Under the pieces are notes generated by a model. That model was given only the letters and a program-made list of their open reading frames with translations. It did no database searches and was not told the DNA's origin. A stretch of DNA of 32,657 nucleotides from contig JAAXQF010000156.1 in the NCBI GenBank assembly GCA_012974435.1, positions 1 to 32,657 of the forward strand, read 5' to 3'. Source of the stretch: Desulfuromonadales bacterium (GTDB taxonomy: Bacteria > Desulfobacterota > Desulfuromonadia > Desulfuromonadales > BM103). Shown here one piece after another: positions 7,416 through 15,509 of the stretch (position 1 is the stretch's first letter; the number at the start of each line of letters is the position of its first letter). Made by a program: the position numbers and the translations under genes.

Positions 7416-9173
7416 TCACCCCTTAATGATACGGGGCAGTAGCAGTTGATGAACCGGGGTGATCGACCTGGGATTCTGGTAGTTGGCCCCGGTAAAAGCC
7501 TGAATATATTTGCGCAAATCGGTCAGTGAAACAATCTCGTCAACAAATCCCTTTTCGGCACTGTAAACCGGGCGCGACTTGTCCTGATAGTCCTGGATCA
7601 TCTGGTTCATTTTTTCCAAAACTGGAGAAAGGTCGTTTCCAGCGTCATCTTCCTTGACAAGGCGGCGAGCATATGAGGCCGCAGCGGCGGTTTCACCGTG
7701 CATGACATAAATCTCTGTAAGCGGGGTGCCGAGGGTGAAAGCGTTATTATTGTTGGCCTGGGGGCCGCACATGATGTAGTGGGCAGCAGCGGTCCCTTTG
7801 CGCAAAACAACGCACATCATGGAGAGTTCAGTCTGCTCGATAGAGTATACCAGCGACTGGCCTAGAGCGAGAAGCTCAGCTTCTTCGGCGAGATCACCGA
7901 CATCGATACCGGTCGTATCCTGCAGCCAGATGATCGGCAGGTTGTCACGACCACAGAGGGTGACAAACTCAGCCTGTTTGATAAGACCCTCACGGTAGTG
8001 TTTGCCGCCAACACCTGGATATTCTCCCTTGGCATATTCCGGGTAACCGGGGAAGACACCCTGCTGGTTGCCAACAAAAGCGACCGGGAAACCGTCGACC
8101 TTGCCGATGCCGGCAAAAACCTCGCGACCGTAATCGGGCCGATACTCCATGAACTCGCTATTGTCAGTAAGGCGCGCCAGAATCTGCATGGCATCGTAAG
8201 GGCGTTTCTGATTTGCGGGGAGAATCAGGTTGAGATCTTCGACCTTGAGTCTCGGTTCGGCAGGTTCAGCCACCCGGAACATGGTCGGATCGTAAGCGGG
8301 CATCATGCGCATGTAATCTTTAATGCCGTCGAGGACGCCCTGTTCGGTGTCATGGGCTTCACGGAAGTAGGCAGTCTGGTCGAAGTGTGTCTCGACCCTC
8401 CCCGGAGCCTTACCCTTGAAGTTTTTGGTTCCTTCGATAAGCGCCTGGGCAGCTTCTTCATCGATATAACCCTTGGGGTTCATGCCGCCTACGATGCCGG
8501 CACCACCAACGGCGATATTTGCGCCGTCATGAGCCAGCAGGATGGTGGGACTGATACCCTGATAGCCGCCACCAGCCGGGTTGGTGCCATAGATGCCGTT
8601 GAGGATCGGTATACCCAGATGATTGAGATCGGCGTGGCGGTAGAAAGGCGCTCCACTGGAGCGGCGACCGGCATAGACGGTTTCCTGCTCCATCAGCTTG
8701 ACACCACTGCAGTTGGTCAACCAGACCAGCGGTATATTTAGGCGTTTGGCCAGATCGGTGACCATGAGGATATTTTCTGACTGTCCGGCAATCCAAGCAC
8801 CAGCCATGACTTTATTGTCAAAACCGATGATGACCGCCCACTTGCCATCAATTTTTCCAAGTCCATCAACCACTCCGGTGCAACCTTCTTCGTTATCAGT
8901 CGGGTTGTAGAGTGTGTGTAAAGGGTTCCAGCTTCCCTCATCGACCAGATATTCCAAGCGGTCATAGATGGTCATGCCACCACGTTGATGAATCTTCTCG
9001 GCAGGAATGCCCGCCTTTTTCACTCGTTCTACCTCTTGAGCGATGAGCTCTTCCTGCTCCTTGACAAGATCGACGTTGGCCCGGGAGCGACGCACCACTC
9101 CTTCTCTGAGTTCTTCGCCGATCTCGGGCATTTTCTCGAAGTACGGGCGCAGCGGTGTTTGTTTGCGTGACAT
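7416..9173 (-). CDS. gcdA: glutaconyl-CoA decarboxylase carboxyltransferase (alpha) subunit
   Basis: A 585-residue carboxyltransferase, very close to the length of the known Na+-pumping glutaconyl-CoA decarboxylase alpha subunit and longer than propionyl- or methylcrotonyl-CoA carboxylase beta subunits. Two crotonase-like halves are visible. The N-terminal half has GCTGVVDGLGKIDGK, NCSGVKLMEQ and the oxyanion-type GGAGIVGGMNPKGYID; the C-terminal half has GIGKVDGFPVAFVGNQQG, QDTTGIDVGDLAEEAELL and MCGPQANNNNAFTLGTP. It moves CO2 from glutaconyl-CoA to the biotin of GcdC. AAAGGAC precedes the ATG at 9173; a longer frame to 9236 lacks a ribosome site. Neighbours gcdC, gcdB and gcdD complete the pump. 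It is the last gene before a terminator. Confidence 0.92.
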   Translation of the reverse strand: MSRKQTPLRPYFEKMPEIGEELREGVVRRSRANVDLVKEQEELIAQEVERVKKAGIPAEKIHQRGGMTIYDRLEYLVDEGSWNPLHTLYNPTDNEEGCTGVVDGLGKIDGKWAVIIGFDNKVMAGAWIAGQSENILMVTDLAKRLNIPLVWLTNCSGVKLMEQETVYAGRRSSGAPFYRHADLNHLGIPILNGIYGTNPAGGGYQGISPTILLAHDGANIAVGGAGIVGGMNPKGYIDEEAAQALIEGTKNFKGKAPGRVETHFDQTAYFREAHDTEQGVLDGIKDYMRMMPAYDPTMFRVAEPAEPRLKVEDLNLILPANQKRPYDAMQILARLTDNSEFMEYRPDYGREVFAGIGKVDGFPVAFVGNQQGVFPGYPEYAKGEYPGVGGKHYREGLIKQAEFVTLCGRDNLPIIWLQDTTGIDVGDLAEEAELLALGQSLVYSIEQTELSMMCVVLRKGTAAAHYIMCGPQANNNNAFTLGTPLTEIYVMHGETAAAASYARRLVKEDDAGNDLSPVLEKMNQMIQDYQDKSRPVYSAEKGFVDEIVSLTDLRKYIQAFTGANYQNPRSITPVHQLLLPRIIKG

Positions 9174-9255
9174 GAAAAAGTCCTTTCGCATTGAGATGAG
9201 GAATGAATCCAGTTTGGACACAACGCCCCGGAGCATTCAGGCCTAAAGTTCGCTC

Positions 9256-9468
9256 TTAGCCGAAAACGACCAAGACATCCCCTTCGTTGACAGCATCGCC
9301 TTCCTTGACGCTGATCGCGGTAACGGTGCCACTTTCTTCGCAGTAGATGGGAGTCTCCATCTTCAAGGCTTCGAGGATGACAACCTCATCATCCATCTCG
9401 ACTTTGTCGCCCACGGCGACAAGAACTTTCCAGACATTTCCGGCAATCGGTGCAGTCAATTCAGCCAT
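9256..9468 (-). CDS. gcdC: biotin carrier subunit of glutaconyl-CoA decarboxylase
   Basis: A 70-residue biotinyl domain almost without extra sequence: it begins MAELTAPIAGNVWKV and ends at VLVVFG. The biotin lysine is Lys36 in EALKMET, a variant of the common AMKM site. The start has AAGGAG at ideal spacing. The gamma subunits of known glutaconyl- and oxaloacetate-decarboxylases are usually longer, with an Ala/Pro-rich linker before the biotin domain; that linker is missing here. It lies between gcdB and gcdA. It would shuttle carboxybiotin from GcdA to the membrane subunit GcdB. Confidence 0.93.
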   Translation of the reverse strand: MAELTAPIAGNVWKVLVAVGDKVEMDDEVVILEALKMETPIYCEESGTVTAISVKEGDAVNEGDVLVVFG

Positions 9469-9521
9469 TGGTTTTCTCCTTGTATTGCGTCGTTTTGTTA
9501 AGCCGATCCCGAGAGACAACT

Positions 9522-10640
9522 TCAGCCAAGATTCTTTAGCAGGATGGCCGCAGCCACCACGGTTCCGATAACGCCGGCCACATTCGGGCCCATGGCATAC
9601 ATCAGCAGATAATTACGCCGGTTGGCTTCTGAACCGACCTTGTGAACACAGCGCGCTGCCATCGGTACAGCAGAGACACCGGCAGCGCCAATAAGCGGAT
9701 TGATCTTGTCCTTGAGGAAAAGGTTCATGAACTTGGCCATGAGTAATCCTGCTGCGGTACTGATAATAAAGGCAAAGAGGCCGAGAAAAAAGATAAAGAG
9801 AACCTTGGGGTTCAAAAATGTGCCGGCCGTCATGGTGGCACCGACCGAAAGGCCGAGAAAGATGGTGATAATGTTCATCAACTCGTTGGCAGATGCATTG
9901 GTCAAACGTTCAACAACACCGGACTCCTTGAAGAGGTTGCCGAGCATCAGCATTGAGATCAGTGGTGCCGCTGACGGAACCACCAGCATGATGGTCATGG
10001 CAGTGACAATGGGGAAACAGATCCTTTGCAGCTTGCTGACAGGACGCAGCTTTTTCATGACGATCTTGCGCTCATGATCACTGGTCAGCAACTTCATAAC
10101 CGGCGGCTGAATGATCGGTACCAGAGCCATGTAAGCGTACGCTGAAACCGCCGTGGCACCAAGCAGATGCGGAGCGAGCTTGGAGGTCAGGTAAATGGTG
10201 GTCGGACCGTCAGCTCCGCCGATGATGGCAATCGAAGCGGCCTCTTGAAGATCAAAGCCAAAGAGGACGGCGGCAAAAAAAGTCACGTAGAGACCGGCCT
10301 GGGCGCCAGCCCCCAGAAGCAGAGTCTTAGGGTTGGCGATCAAAGGTCCGAAATCGATCATTGCCCCTAGCCCTAAAAAGATCAACGGCGGGATGATATC
10401 CAGTTCGATGCCATAGTGGTAAAAAAACCAGATCAGGCCGTGTTCGGGTTCCATCAGGTAAGTCAGGGGCAGGTTAACGACCAGGATACCAAAGGCTATC
10501 GGCAACAGAAGCAGAGGCTCATACTGCTTTTTAATCGCTAGATAAAGCAGTACGAAGGCCACCAGCCACATCACCAGGTTGCCACCGGTCAGACTGACCA
10601 CGCCGCTGGAGAATATCAGGTCTTTGAGTATGTCGAACAT
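9522..10640 (-). CDS. gcdB: Na+-translocating decarboxylase membrane (beta) subunit
   Basis: A 372-residue, strongly hydrophobic protein of the OadB/GcdB/MmdB family, which decarboxylates carboxybiotin and exports Na+. Family motifs include PLLLLPIAFGILVVNLP (about residues 42-58), the GLIWFFYHYGIE stretch, FLGLGAMIDFGPLIANPK with the conserved aspartate, IIGGADGPTTIYLTSKLAP (about 138-156), and the C-terminal INPLIGAAGVSAVPMAARC followed by YLLMYAMGPNVAGVIGTVV. Multiple membrane helices span the sequence. AGGGATACCTC precedes the ATG. It starts 11 bases past gcdD and its stop is 53 bases before gcdC. Which acyl-CoA is decarboxylated is set by GcdA and the neighbouring dehydrogenase, not by this subunit. 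Confidence 0.95.
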   Translation of the reverse strand: MFDILKDLIFSSGVVSLTGGNLVMWLVAFVLLYLAIKKQYEPLLLLPIAFGILVVNLPLTYLMEPEHGLIWFFYHYGIELDIIPPLIFLGLGAMIDFGPLIANPKTLLLGAGAQAGLYVTFFAAVLFGFDLQEAASIAIIGGADGPTTIYLTSKLAPHLLGATAVSAYAYMALVPIIQPPVMKLLTSDHERKIVMKKLRPVSKLQRICFPIVTAMTIMLVVPSAAPLISMLMLGNLFKESGVVERLTNASANELMNIITIFLGLSVGATMTAGTFLNPKVLFIFFLGLFAFIISTAAGLLMAKFMNLFLKDKINPLIGAAGVSAVPMAARCVHKVGSEANRRNYLLMYAMGPNVAGVIGTVVAAAILLKNLG

Positions 10641-10651
10641 GAGGTATCCCT

Positions 10652-10834
10652 TTAATCCTTCAATGAAGCAGTGGGCAGATCAGGGTCTGCGTCCGAACCT
10701 TTACCCCGGTTTTCGACGGCGTCAATGATCCTGGTGCTGAGCTGAGTCAGGATTTGCAAAAGAATCATAACCAGAAAAACACCGACAATACCGCTGGTGA
10801 ATACTTCTATTACTTTGGACCAGTCTGTCCCCAT
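10652..10834 (-). CDS. gcdD: small membrane subunit of decarboxylase (OadG/GcdD-like)
   Basis: A 60-residue protein with one membrane helix (about residues 12-32, TSGIVGVFLVMILLQILTQL) and a charged tail NRGKGSDADPDL. This is the layout of the small OadG-like subunit that holds the decarboxylase complex together. It is shorter than most described members. AGGAGTGAACA precedes the ATG. It sits 17 bases past the acyl-CoA dehydrogenase stop and 11 bases before gcdB, so it is tightly coupled to both. Assignment rests on the single helix plus position; sequence alone would be too short to be sure. Confidence 0.8.
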   Translation of the reverse strand: MGTDWSKVIEVFTSGIVGVFLVMILLQILTQLSTRIIDAVENRGKGSDADPDLPTASLKD

Positions 10835-10851
10835 TGTTCACTCCTTGAAAG

Positions 10852-12009
10852 CTAGCGGTTGGCAACGTCACCCATAGCGATGCCGGCTATTATGGTTTTC
10901 TGAATATTACTGGTCCCTTCGACCACACGCAGCGACTGGGCATCACGCAGGAAACGCTCGGCCGGATACTCTGTGGAGAAACCGTAACTGCCAAAAATCT
11001 TCATCGTGTCACTAGCGGCGTGCACAGCGGCCTCGGAGGCAAAAAGTTTGGCAATTGAGGTTTGTTGTTGATTGGGCAACCCTTGGTCCTTGAGCCAGGC
11101 GGCCCGATAAACAAGTAGTTGAGCTGCTTCATGTTCAGCAACCATGTCGGCGATCTGAGCCTGGATCATCTGGTAGGCACCAATCTTTTTACCGAACTGG
11201 GTGCGTTCGTTGGCATACTCTATCGCCGCGTCGATGGCACCTCCGGCGATGCCGAGAGCTCCGGCTGAGCAACTGATGCGGGTGTTGTTAAGCTGCCACA
11301 TACAAATCTGAAAGCCCTGGCCGACTTCACCGAGTACGGAATCCTTGGGAATTCTTGCCTTGGTGAAGGCGATTTCTCCGGTGGGGGCACAGTGTAAGCC
11401 AAGCTTGGTCTCGATAGGCGCGGTAACTATCCCTTCGTTGTCCTTGAGATTGACGACAAAGCAGGTCATCCCTTTATATTTTTTGCTCTTGTCCGTGAAG
11501 GCATAAAGCAGACCCCAATCGCCAACATGCGCATTGGAAATCCACATTTTCTGCCCGTTGAGTTCCCAGTGGTCACCGCAATCAGTAGCTGTGGTCCTCA
11601 TACTGGCGACATCAGAGCCGGAGTTGGGCTCGGTAATGGCAAAGAATCCACAGGAGTCTGCATTCACCCAAGCAGGGATGAAGCGCTGCTTTTGCTCCAC
11701 AGTGCCGAACTCGTTGACCGTTACAGCGGGGCCGATGTTCTGCATATTGAAAGGCAGGCGCCACGAACCGCTGACCTTGGCGATCTGTTCAGCAAGCAGG
11801 ACTGACTCGAGAAAACCGAAGCCATTGCCGTCGTACTCCTCGGGCAGAGCACAACCGAAGAAACCTAATGAAGCCATCTGCTTGACCAGTTCAGGACGAT
11901 AACGGTGATTCGCCTCGTCGTCCTTGAGATTAGGAAGAATCTCCTTCTGGGCAAAATCCTTGGCCATCTCCTGCATCATCCGTTGTTCATCTGTGAGTCC
12001 GAACTGCAT
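10852..12009 (-). CDS. acyl-CoA dehydrogenase, probable non-decarboxylating glutaryl-CoA dehydrogenase
   Basis: A 385-residue FAD-dependent acyl-CoA dehydrogenase. Motifs seen are FFAITEPNSGSD (FAD/substrate loop, about residues 126-137), QKMWISNAHVGDWGLLYA, the ERTQFGKKIGAYQMIQ helix and the catalytic glutamate in VVEGTSNIQ near residue 370. In human decarboxylating glutaryl-CoA dehydrogenase a tyrosine precedes this glutamate (TYEGTHD); here it is valine. An arginine in VSGSWRLPFNMQ aligns with the human arginine that binds the distal carboxylate (SGYRSAM), fitting a dicarboxyl substrate. Directly downstream are all four subunits of a biotin-dependent decarboxylase, which would be needless if this enzyme decarboxylated. 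AGGAGG precedes the ATG; a longer frame to 12192 overlaps iclR and is rejected. Confidence 0.82.
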   Translation of the reverse strand: MQFGLTDEQRMMQEMAKDFAQKEILPNLKDDEANHRYRPELVKQMASLGFFGCALPEEYDGNGFGFLESVLLAEQIAKVSGSWRLPFNMQNIGPAVTVNEFGTVEQKQRFIPAWVNADSCGFFAITEPNSGSDVASMRTTATDCGDHWELNGQKMWISNAHVGDWGLLYAFTDKSKKYKGMTCFVVNLKDNEGIVTAPIETKLGLHCAPTGEIAFTKARIPKDSVLGEVGQGFQICMWQLNNTRISCSAGALGIAGGAIDAAIEYANERTQFGKKIGAYQMIQAQIADMVAEHEAAQLLVYRAAWLKDQGLPNQQQTSIAKLFASEAAVHAASDTMKIFGSYGFSTEYPAERFLRDAQSLRVVEGTSNIQKTIIAGIAMGDVANR

Positions 12010-12049
12010 ATTGACCTCCTGAGCAAAAGAATTGATCTTGTAAAAAATC

Positions 12050-12835
12050 TTAAAGATTTTCCAGCCGCCGACTGATTTCAACCAACCGCGGGCCGATATC
12101 CTGCTCGAGCTTTTCGGCACTAAGTTGCCAAGCTGGCCCTCCGCAGTTGATGGCCAATACAGAATTGTCAGCCTGAACCAATGGAACAGCAATCGAATTT
12201 ACATTTTCACGCCAGTCGCCGAGAGAAAAACAAAAACCTTTTTCACGGTAGTCAATAAGTCCCTGATCAATGCCGGCCTTAACCTGCAGCCATTCCTTTT
12301 GCGTAGTGGATTGACGAATCTCAGCAATTAAATCAGCCCGTTCTTCCTCAGGCAAACCACAGAGCAGAGCTCGGCCCATGGCGGTATTGGCGATCCGGGT
12401 TCGTGCGCCAACATCGACACGTAAAGTAATCATGTTAGCTCGGGAAACACAGTTTTCCAGATAGACCATGTGAAGACCGTCGCGGGCAGCCAAGGAGACA
12501 GAAGCCTCGGCATGCTCTGCCAGTTCCTGCATCAACGGGCGTGAGGATTTAAGAATATCCAGATTGCCGAGCATGGAATACCCCAGAGAGAGAACGGCTG
12601 GGCCCAGACTGTACTGGCTGAATCTTTTGGAGTGGTTCAGATAACCAAGAACCGTCAGGGTGTGGGTCAAGCGCGAGACGGTCGCTTTAGCCAACCCCGT
12701 GCGCTCAGCGATCTCCTGGTTGCCGAGGAAACGATCGCCCTGGCGAAAGCTGCGCAACACGCTTAAACCCCGGGCCAGAGCGGTGACCACCTGTCGTTCT
12801 TTCTCTGCTGGGACATTTTTGTTTTCGTCGTTCAC
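12050..12835 (-). CDS. IclR-family transcriptional regulator
   Basis: A 261-residue regulator with the IclR layout: an N-terminal winged helix (about residues 18-85: ARGLSVLRSF, then the recognition region NQEIAERTGLAKATVSRLTH and the wing YLNHSKRFSQYSLG) followed by an effector domain (SLAARDGLHMVYLENC, NTAMGRALLCGLPEEER, CFSLGDWRENVNSIAVPLV). The start is GTG with GAGGATCA upstream. It ends 40 bases before the glutaryl-CoA dehydrogenase gene and is in the same direction, so it is likely the first gene of that operon. IclR proteins often control aromatic catabolism; a CoA-ester effector is a guess. A perfect inverted repeat upstream may be its operator. Confidence 0.92.
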   Translation of the reverse strand: MNDENKNVPAEKERQVVTALARGLSVLRSFRQGDRFLGNQEIAERTGLAKATVSRLTHTLTVLGYLNHSKRFSQYSLGPAVLSLGYSMLGNLDILKSSRPLMQELAEHAEASVSLAARDGLHMVYLENCVSRANMITLRVDVGARTRIANTAMGRALLCGLPEEERADLIAEIRQSTTQKEWLQVKAGIDQGLIDYREKGFCFSLGDWRENVNSIAVPLVQADNSVLAINCGGPAWQLSAEKLEQDIGPRLVEISRRLENL

Positions 12836-12933
12836 AGTTTAATGATCCTCGAAGATTGCATACTGGTTTTCTTATTCAATTATGGTTCGCATGTTTACAT
12901 AAGAAACGTCGCCAGTCAACGTTTTTTTGAAAC

Positions 12934-12976
12934 TCAATTCCATAGAGCGGAATTGACAAGCTTAGACAATTGACAA
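12934..12976. promoter_or_regulatory. candidate IclR operator upstream of the regulator gene
   Basis: TCAATTCC and GGAATTGA form a perfect 8-base inverted repeat around a 7-base spacer (12934..12956). The right arm overlaps AATTGACAA at 12951..12959, which is repeated directly at 12968..12976. This lies about 100 bases upstream of the GTG start of iclR. No clear -35/-10 pair could be picked out; TTGACT on the minus strand at 12914..12919 is a weak candidate. Rest of the 335-base gap 12836..13170: a long terminator hairpin and no further gene seen. Confidence 0.45.
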
Positions 12977-13081
12977 ATAAAGTACTTCAGAAGCGCCGTT
13001 ATGGGGAGTTGGCTCGATACAATGGAAAGAAACAGGACAAATGATCTAGCGACAGAAAAGGGAGAATCTTAAGAAAGGACC

Positions 13082-13123
13082 GGGCCCCCGGAGTGACTAG
13101 CAGAGAAGTCACTCCGGGGGCCC
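13082..13123. terminator. 17-bp perfect hairpin, probable terminator of the coxE-like unit
   Basis: GGGCCCCCGGAGTGACT pairs perfectly with AGTCACTCCGGGGGCCC around an 8-base loop. It lies 48 bases past the stop of the minus-strand VWA gene. The downstream tract on the minus strand (GGTCCTTTCTT) is only weakly T-rich, so termination may be less than complete. Confidence 0.65.
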
Positions 13124-13170
13124 TGCTTTAACCGTATCTTCAATATTTTTTTAGTAGAAAGAAAAGCATA

Positions 13171-14358
13171 TCAAGCCGTCCGTTTACTCAGCAACCGGAT
13201 CCCGGCGTCAAGCCCCTCAAGGGTCAGGGGAAACATCCGTCCCTCCATAAGTTGTCGCACCATACCAACCGACTGGGTGAAATTCCACCAGCCATAGGGG
13301 GACGGATTAAGCCAGATGGCGTCTGTATAGGCATCAAGCAACCGTTGCCCCCAAACGCAGCCAGGCTCGTCGTTAAAGTGCTCGACACTGCCACCAGTCA
13401 TGGAAATTTCATAGGGGCTCATGGCGGCATCCCCGACGAAAATCAGTTTGTAATCAGGACCGTAGGTGTGGATCAGGTCCCAGAGTTCGATCCGCTCTGC
13501 CCGGTAGCGCTGGTTATCACGCCAGACACTCTCATAAACAAAATTATGGAAGTAAAAAAACTCGAGATGCTTAAATTCAGTACGTGCGGCAGAAAAGAGC
13601 TCTTCGCAGATCTTGATGTGATCATCCATGGAGCCACCGACATCAAAGAAGAGTAGAACCTTGATCTTGTTGTGCAGCTTGGGGACCAGCTTCAGGTCGA
13701 GATACCCGGCGTTGTTGGCGGTAGCCTTGATCGTACCGGGCATATCGAGCACTTCCGGTGCCCCGTCGCGGGCGAAATGCCGCAAGCGTCGCAGCGCGAC
13801 CTTGATGTTGCGGGTGCCAAGCTCCACAGAACCGTCAAGATTTTTAAACTCGCGCCGATCCCAGACCTTCACCGCCCGACGATGCCGGGAAGCCTCCTGG
13901 CCGATGCGGATCCCTTCCGGGTTGTAGCCATTGGCACCAAAAGAAGAGCGCCCGCCAGTGCCGATCCATTTGCTGCCGCCCTGATGGCGTTCCTTCTGTT
14001 CGGCCAGTCTCTTTTTCAATGTCTCCATCAATTTTTCGAAACCGCCGAGAGCTTGGATCTGGGCTTTTTCCTCTTCAGAGAGGACGAGTTCGGTCAATTT
14101 GCGCAGCCACTCCTCAGGGATATGCGCCTTGATTTCTTCGCCCAACTCAGTCACTCCCTCAAAATATTGAGCGAAGACCCGGTCGAACTTGTCAAAGTTG
14201 GTCTCGTCCTTAACCAGACAAAGACGAGCAAGATAATAGAAATCCTCGACACTCCCCCAGACTACCTGATGATCTAGAGCTTCGAGCAAACTCAGATACT
14301 CGCGGATAGTGACTGGAACTTTGGCTTGTTTTAGTTGTAAGAAGAAATCGACGAACAT
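13171..14358 (-). CDS. VWA-domain protein, CoxE-like
   Basis: A 395-residue protein of the CoxE-like VWA family. The N-terminal half has LKQAKVPVTIREYLSLLEAL, typical of these proteins, and a helical linker. The C-terminal VWA domain starts near residue 225 with LLFFDVGGSMDDHIK, giving the metal-binding DxGxS motif, and continues through a threonine-poor strand region to FVGDAAMSPYEI. VWA proteins of this group work with MoxR ATPases as paired remodelling machines, as in CoxD/CoxE maturation of a Mo enzyme or CbbQ/CbbO and NorQ/NorD activation. The MoxR gene is two genes upstream in the same direction. Ribosome site is weak. Client protein is unknown. Confidence 0.85.
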   Translation of the reverse strand: MFVDFFLQLKQAKVPVTIREYLSLLEALDHQVVWGSVEDFYYLARLCLVKDETNFDKFDRVFAQYFEGVTELGEEIKAHIPEEWLRKLTELVLSEEEKAQIQALGGFEKLMETLKKRLAEQKERHQGGSKWIGTGGRSSFGANGYNPEGIRIGQEASRHRRAVKVWDRREFKNLDGSVELGTRNIKVALRRLRHFARDGAPEVLDMPGTIKATANNAGYLDLKLVPKLHNKIKVLLFFDVGGSMDDHIKICEELFSAARTEFKHLEFFYFHNFVYESVWRDNQRYRAERIELWDLIHTYGPDYKLIFVGDAAMSPYEISMTGGSVEHFNDEPGCVWGQRLLDAYTDAIWLNPSPYGWWNFTQSVGMVRQLMEGRMFPLTLEGLDAGIRLLSKRTA

Positions 14359-14446
14359 GAGCTACGCTTTCACAAAAGGTGGTCGCCCCGTCAAGATTGA
14401 TGACAAATCCAACGAAAAGGCGGAAAAATTAAATTGAAGCAACGAC

Positions 14447-15271
14447 TCACAGATGGTCAAACCCTTTATAATCGGACGCCTGAAAGGTGAGTTTTTGTGT
14501 CGCGTCACCCCACCGCTTTCGCTCGGAGAGAAGCTGCAACAGAAGCATTCCGTCGTTAACAAGGCGACCTCCAACAACATGCACACCCCGGGCGAACAGA
14601 GGATCGGGGAAATAACCGGCCGTAGGTCCCAGCACCGAAATGTGTTGAGCAACGGTGCATTGTTGAAGCACATCGTCAAGGGTATTATTCAAAAGAGTCG
14701 TGCTGGTGCAAAGCACTTTATTGCAGGTATTCAACTCAGTGATATCAAGAGTGATGTTTAAATTCGGGTAACGTGCAACCAGACTCTCATTTTTTTCCAC
14801 GATGACAAGTTCAGCATTACGGTTACTCATATATTTCATCAGCGGCGGGAAAAAACCTACCATACCCACGCGGTCACCATTCTCAACACTCATAAGCCCG
14901 AGAGAGTCTACAGCGGTATTAGGCGTGAAGTTGGACACACGCATCACATGTTGACAAATTGCGTTAATGGCAGCAAGTCCGAGCATGTCTTGCAAGGGAT
15001 CGCTGCCAGTGAAAGCTTCGGCATACTGCTCGGGGCGGGCACCGACAAACGCTTGTGGCTTTAAAGCCTGGTAATCAACCACGTCGCTATCGGGCAGCAA
15101 CAGATAGCTGACTCCCCCTGCCCCGCTTTCGAGCGCAAGGGCCATAAACTCACCCCCCTCAGGTTGGCCTCCTGCACAAATGGGAGGTAAGACAATCCCG
15201 GCAAGCTTCGGGATTTGAAAGCGTGAGGCGAGCCCCATAGCCATATCCCGCATTTCAGTCATGATACTCAT
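14447..15271 (-). CDS. DUF364 (putative heavy-metal chelation domain) protein
   Basis: A 274-residue protein resembling the DUF4213/DUF364 family. Recognisable parts are GMVGFFPPLMKYM (about residues 134-146), a Rossmann-like repeat with LVIVEKNESL, LCTSTTLLNNTLDDVL (about 188-203) and the end motif LGPTAGYFPDPLFARGVHVV (about 215-234). The domain is annotated from structure as a possible metal or cofactor chelator; no reaction is established. GGAGTGACGA precedes the ATG. It lies between the MoxR ATPase and the CoxE-like VWA gene, which is what makes it interesting: it could be the specific factor of that machine. Confidence 0.75.
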   Translation of the reverse strand: MSIMTEMRDMAMGLASRFQIPKLAGIVLPPICAGGQPEGGEFMALALESGAGGVSYLLLPDSDVVDYQALKPQAFVGARPEQYAEAFTGSDPLQDMLGLAAINAICQHVMRVSNFTPNTAVDSLGLMSVENGDRVGMVGFFPPLMKYMSNRNAELVIVEKNESLVARYPNLNITLDITELNTCNKVLCTSTTLLNNTLDDVLQQCTVAQHISVLGPTAGYFPDPLFARGVHVVGGRLVNDGMLLLQLLSERKRWGDATQKLTFQASDYKGFDHL

Positions 15272-15349
15272 TCGTCACTCCTCTCTGAACACAAACAACT
15301 CTAGTCCAACAACAGCTTATGCAAGAGATGATACCTTACAAGCCACTCG

Positions 15350-15509
15350 CAGCCTGTCGGACTATCTGCGCTGAAGCGAAAATTTGACTGTTTGAGAACA
15401 GATTTTGGCTCTTTTGAGAGTAATAGCCGTAGCTATTGGTCGAAAAGGAGCTGAAATATGGGCCAAACAGGCGGATTTGCAGCCAGTTCATGGTTAGTCC
15501 GACAGGTTG
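15350..15509 (+). repeat. 160-bp inverted-repeat (MITE-like) element, copy A
   Basis: Ends CAGCCTGTCGGACTA and TAGTCCGACAGGTTG are near-perfect terminal inverted repeats. The interior matches copy B (21818..21977, opposite orientation), including a 30-base exact block covering 15441..15470 and a 17-base block AGAACAGATTTTGGCTC. It abuts the stop codon of the MoxR gene and has no coding capacity. The rest of the 15272..15509 gap holds nothing recognisable. Confidence 0.8.

Noticed and set aside
7998-8741. 247-codon open frame on the plus strand
   Set aside because: Antisense shadow of gcdA with no recognisable motif.
13672-14277. 201-codon open frame on the plus strand
   Set aside because: Antisense shadow of the CoxE-like gene.
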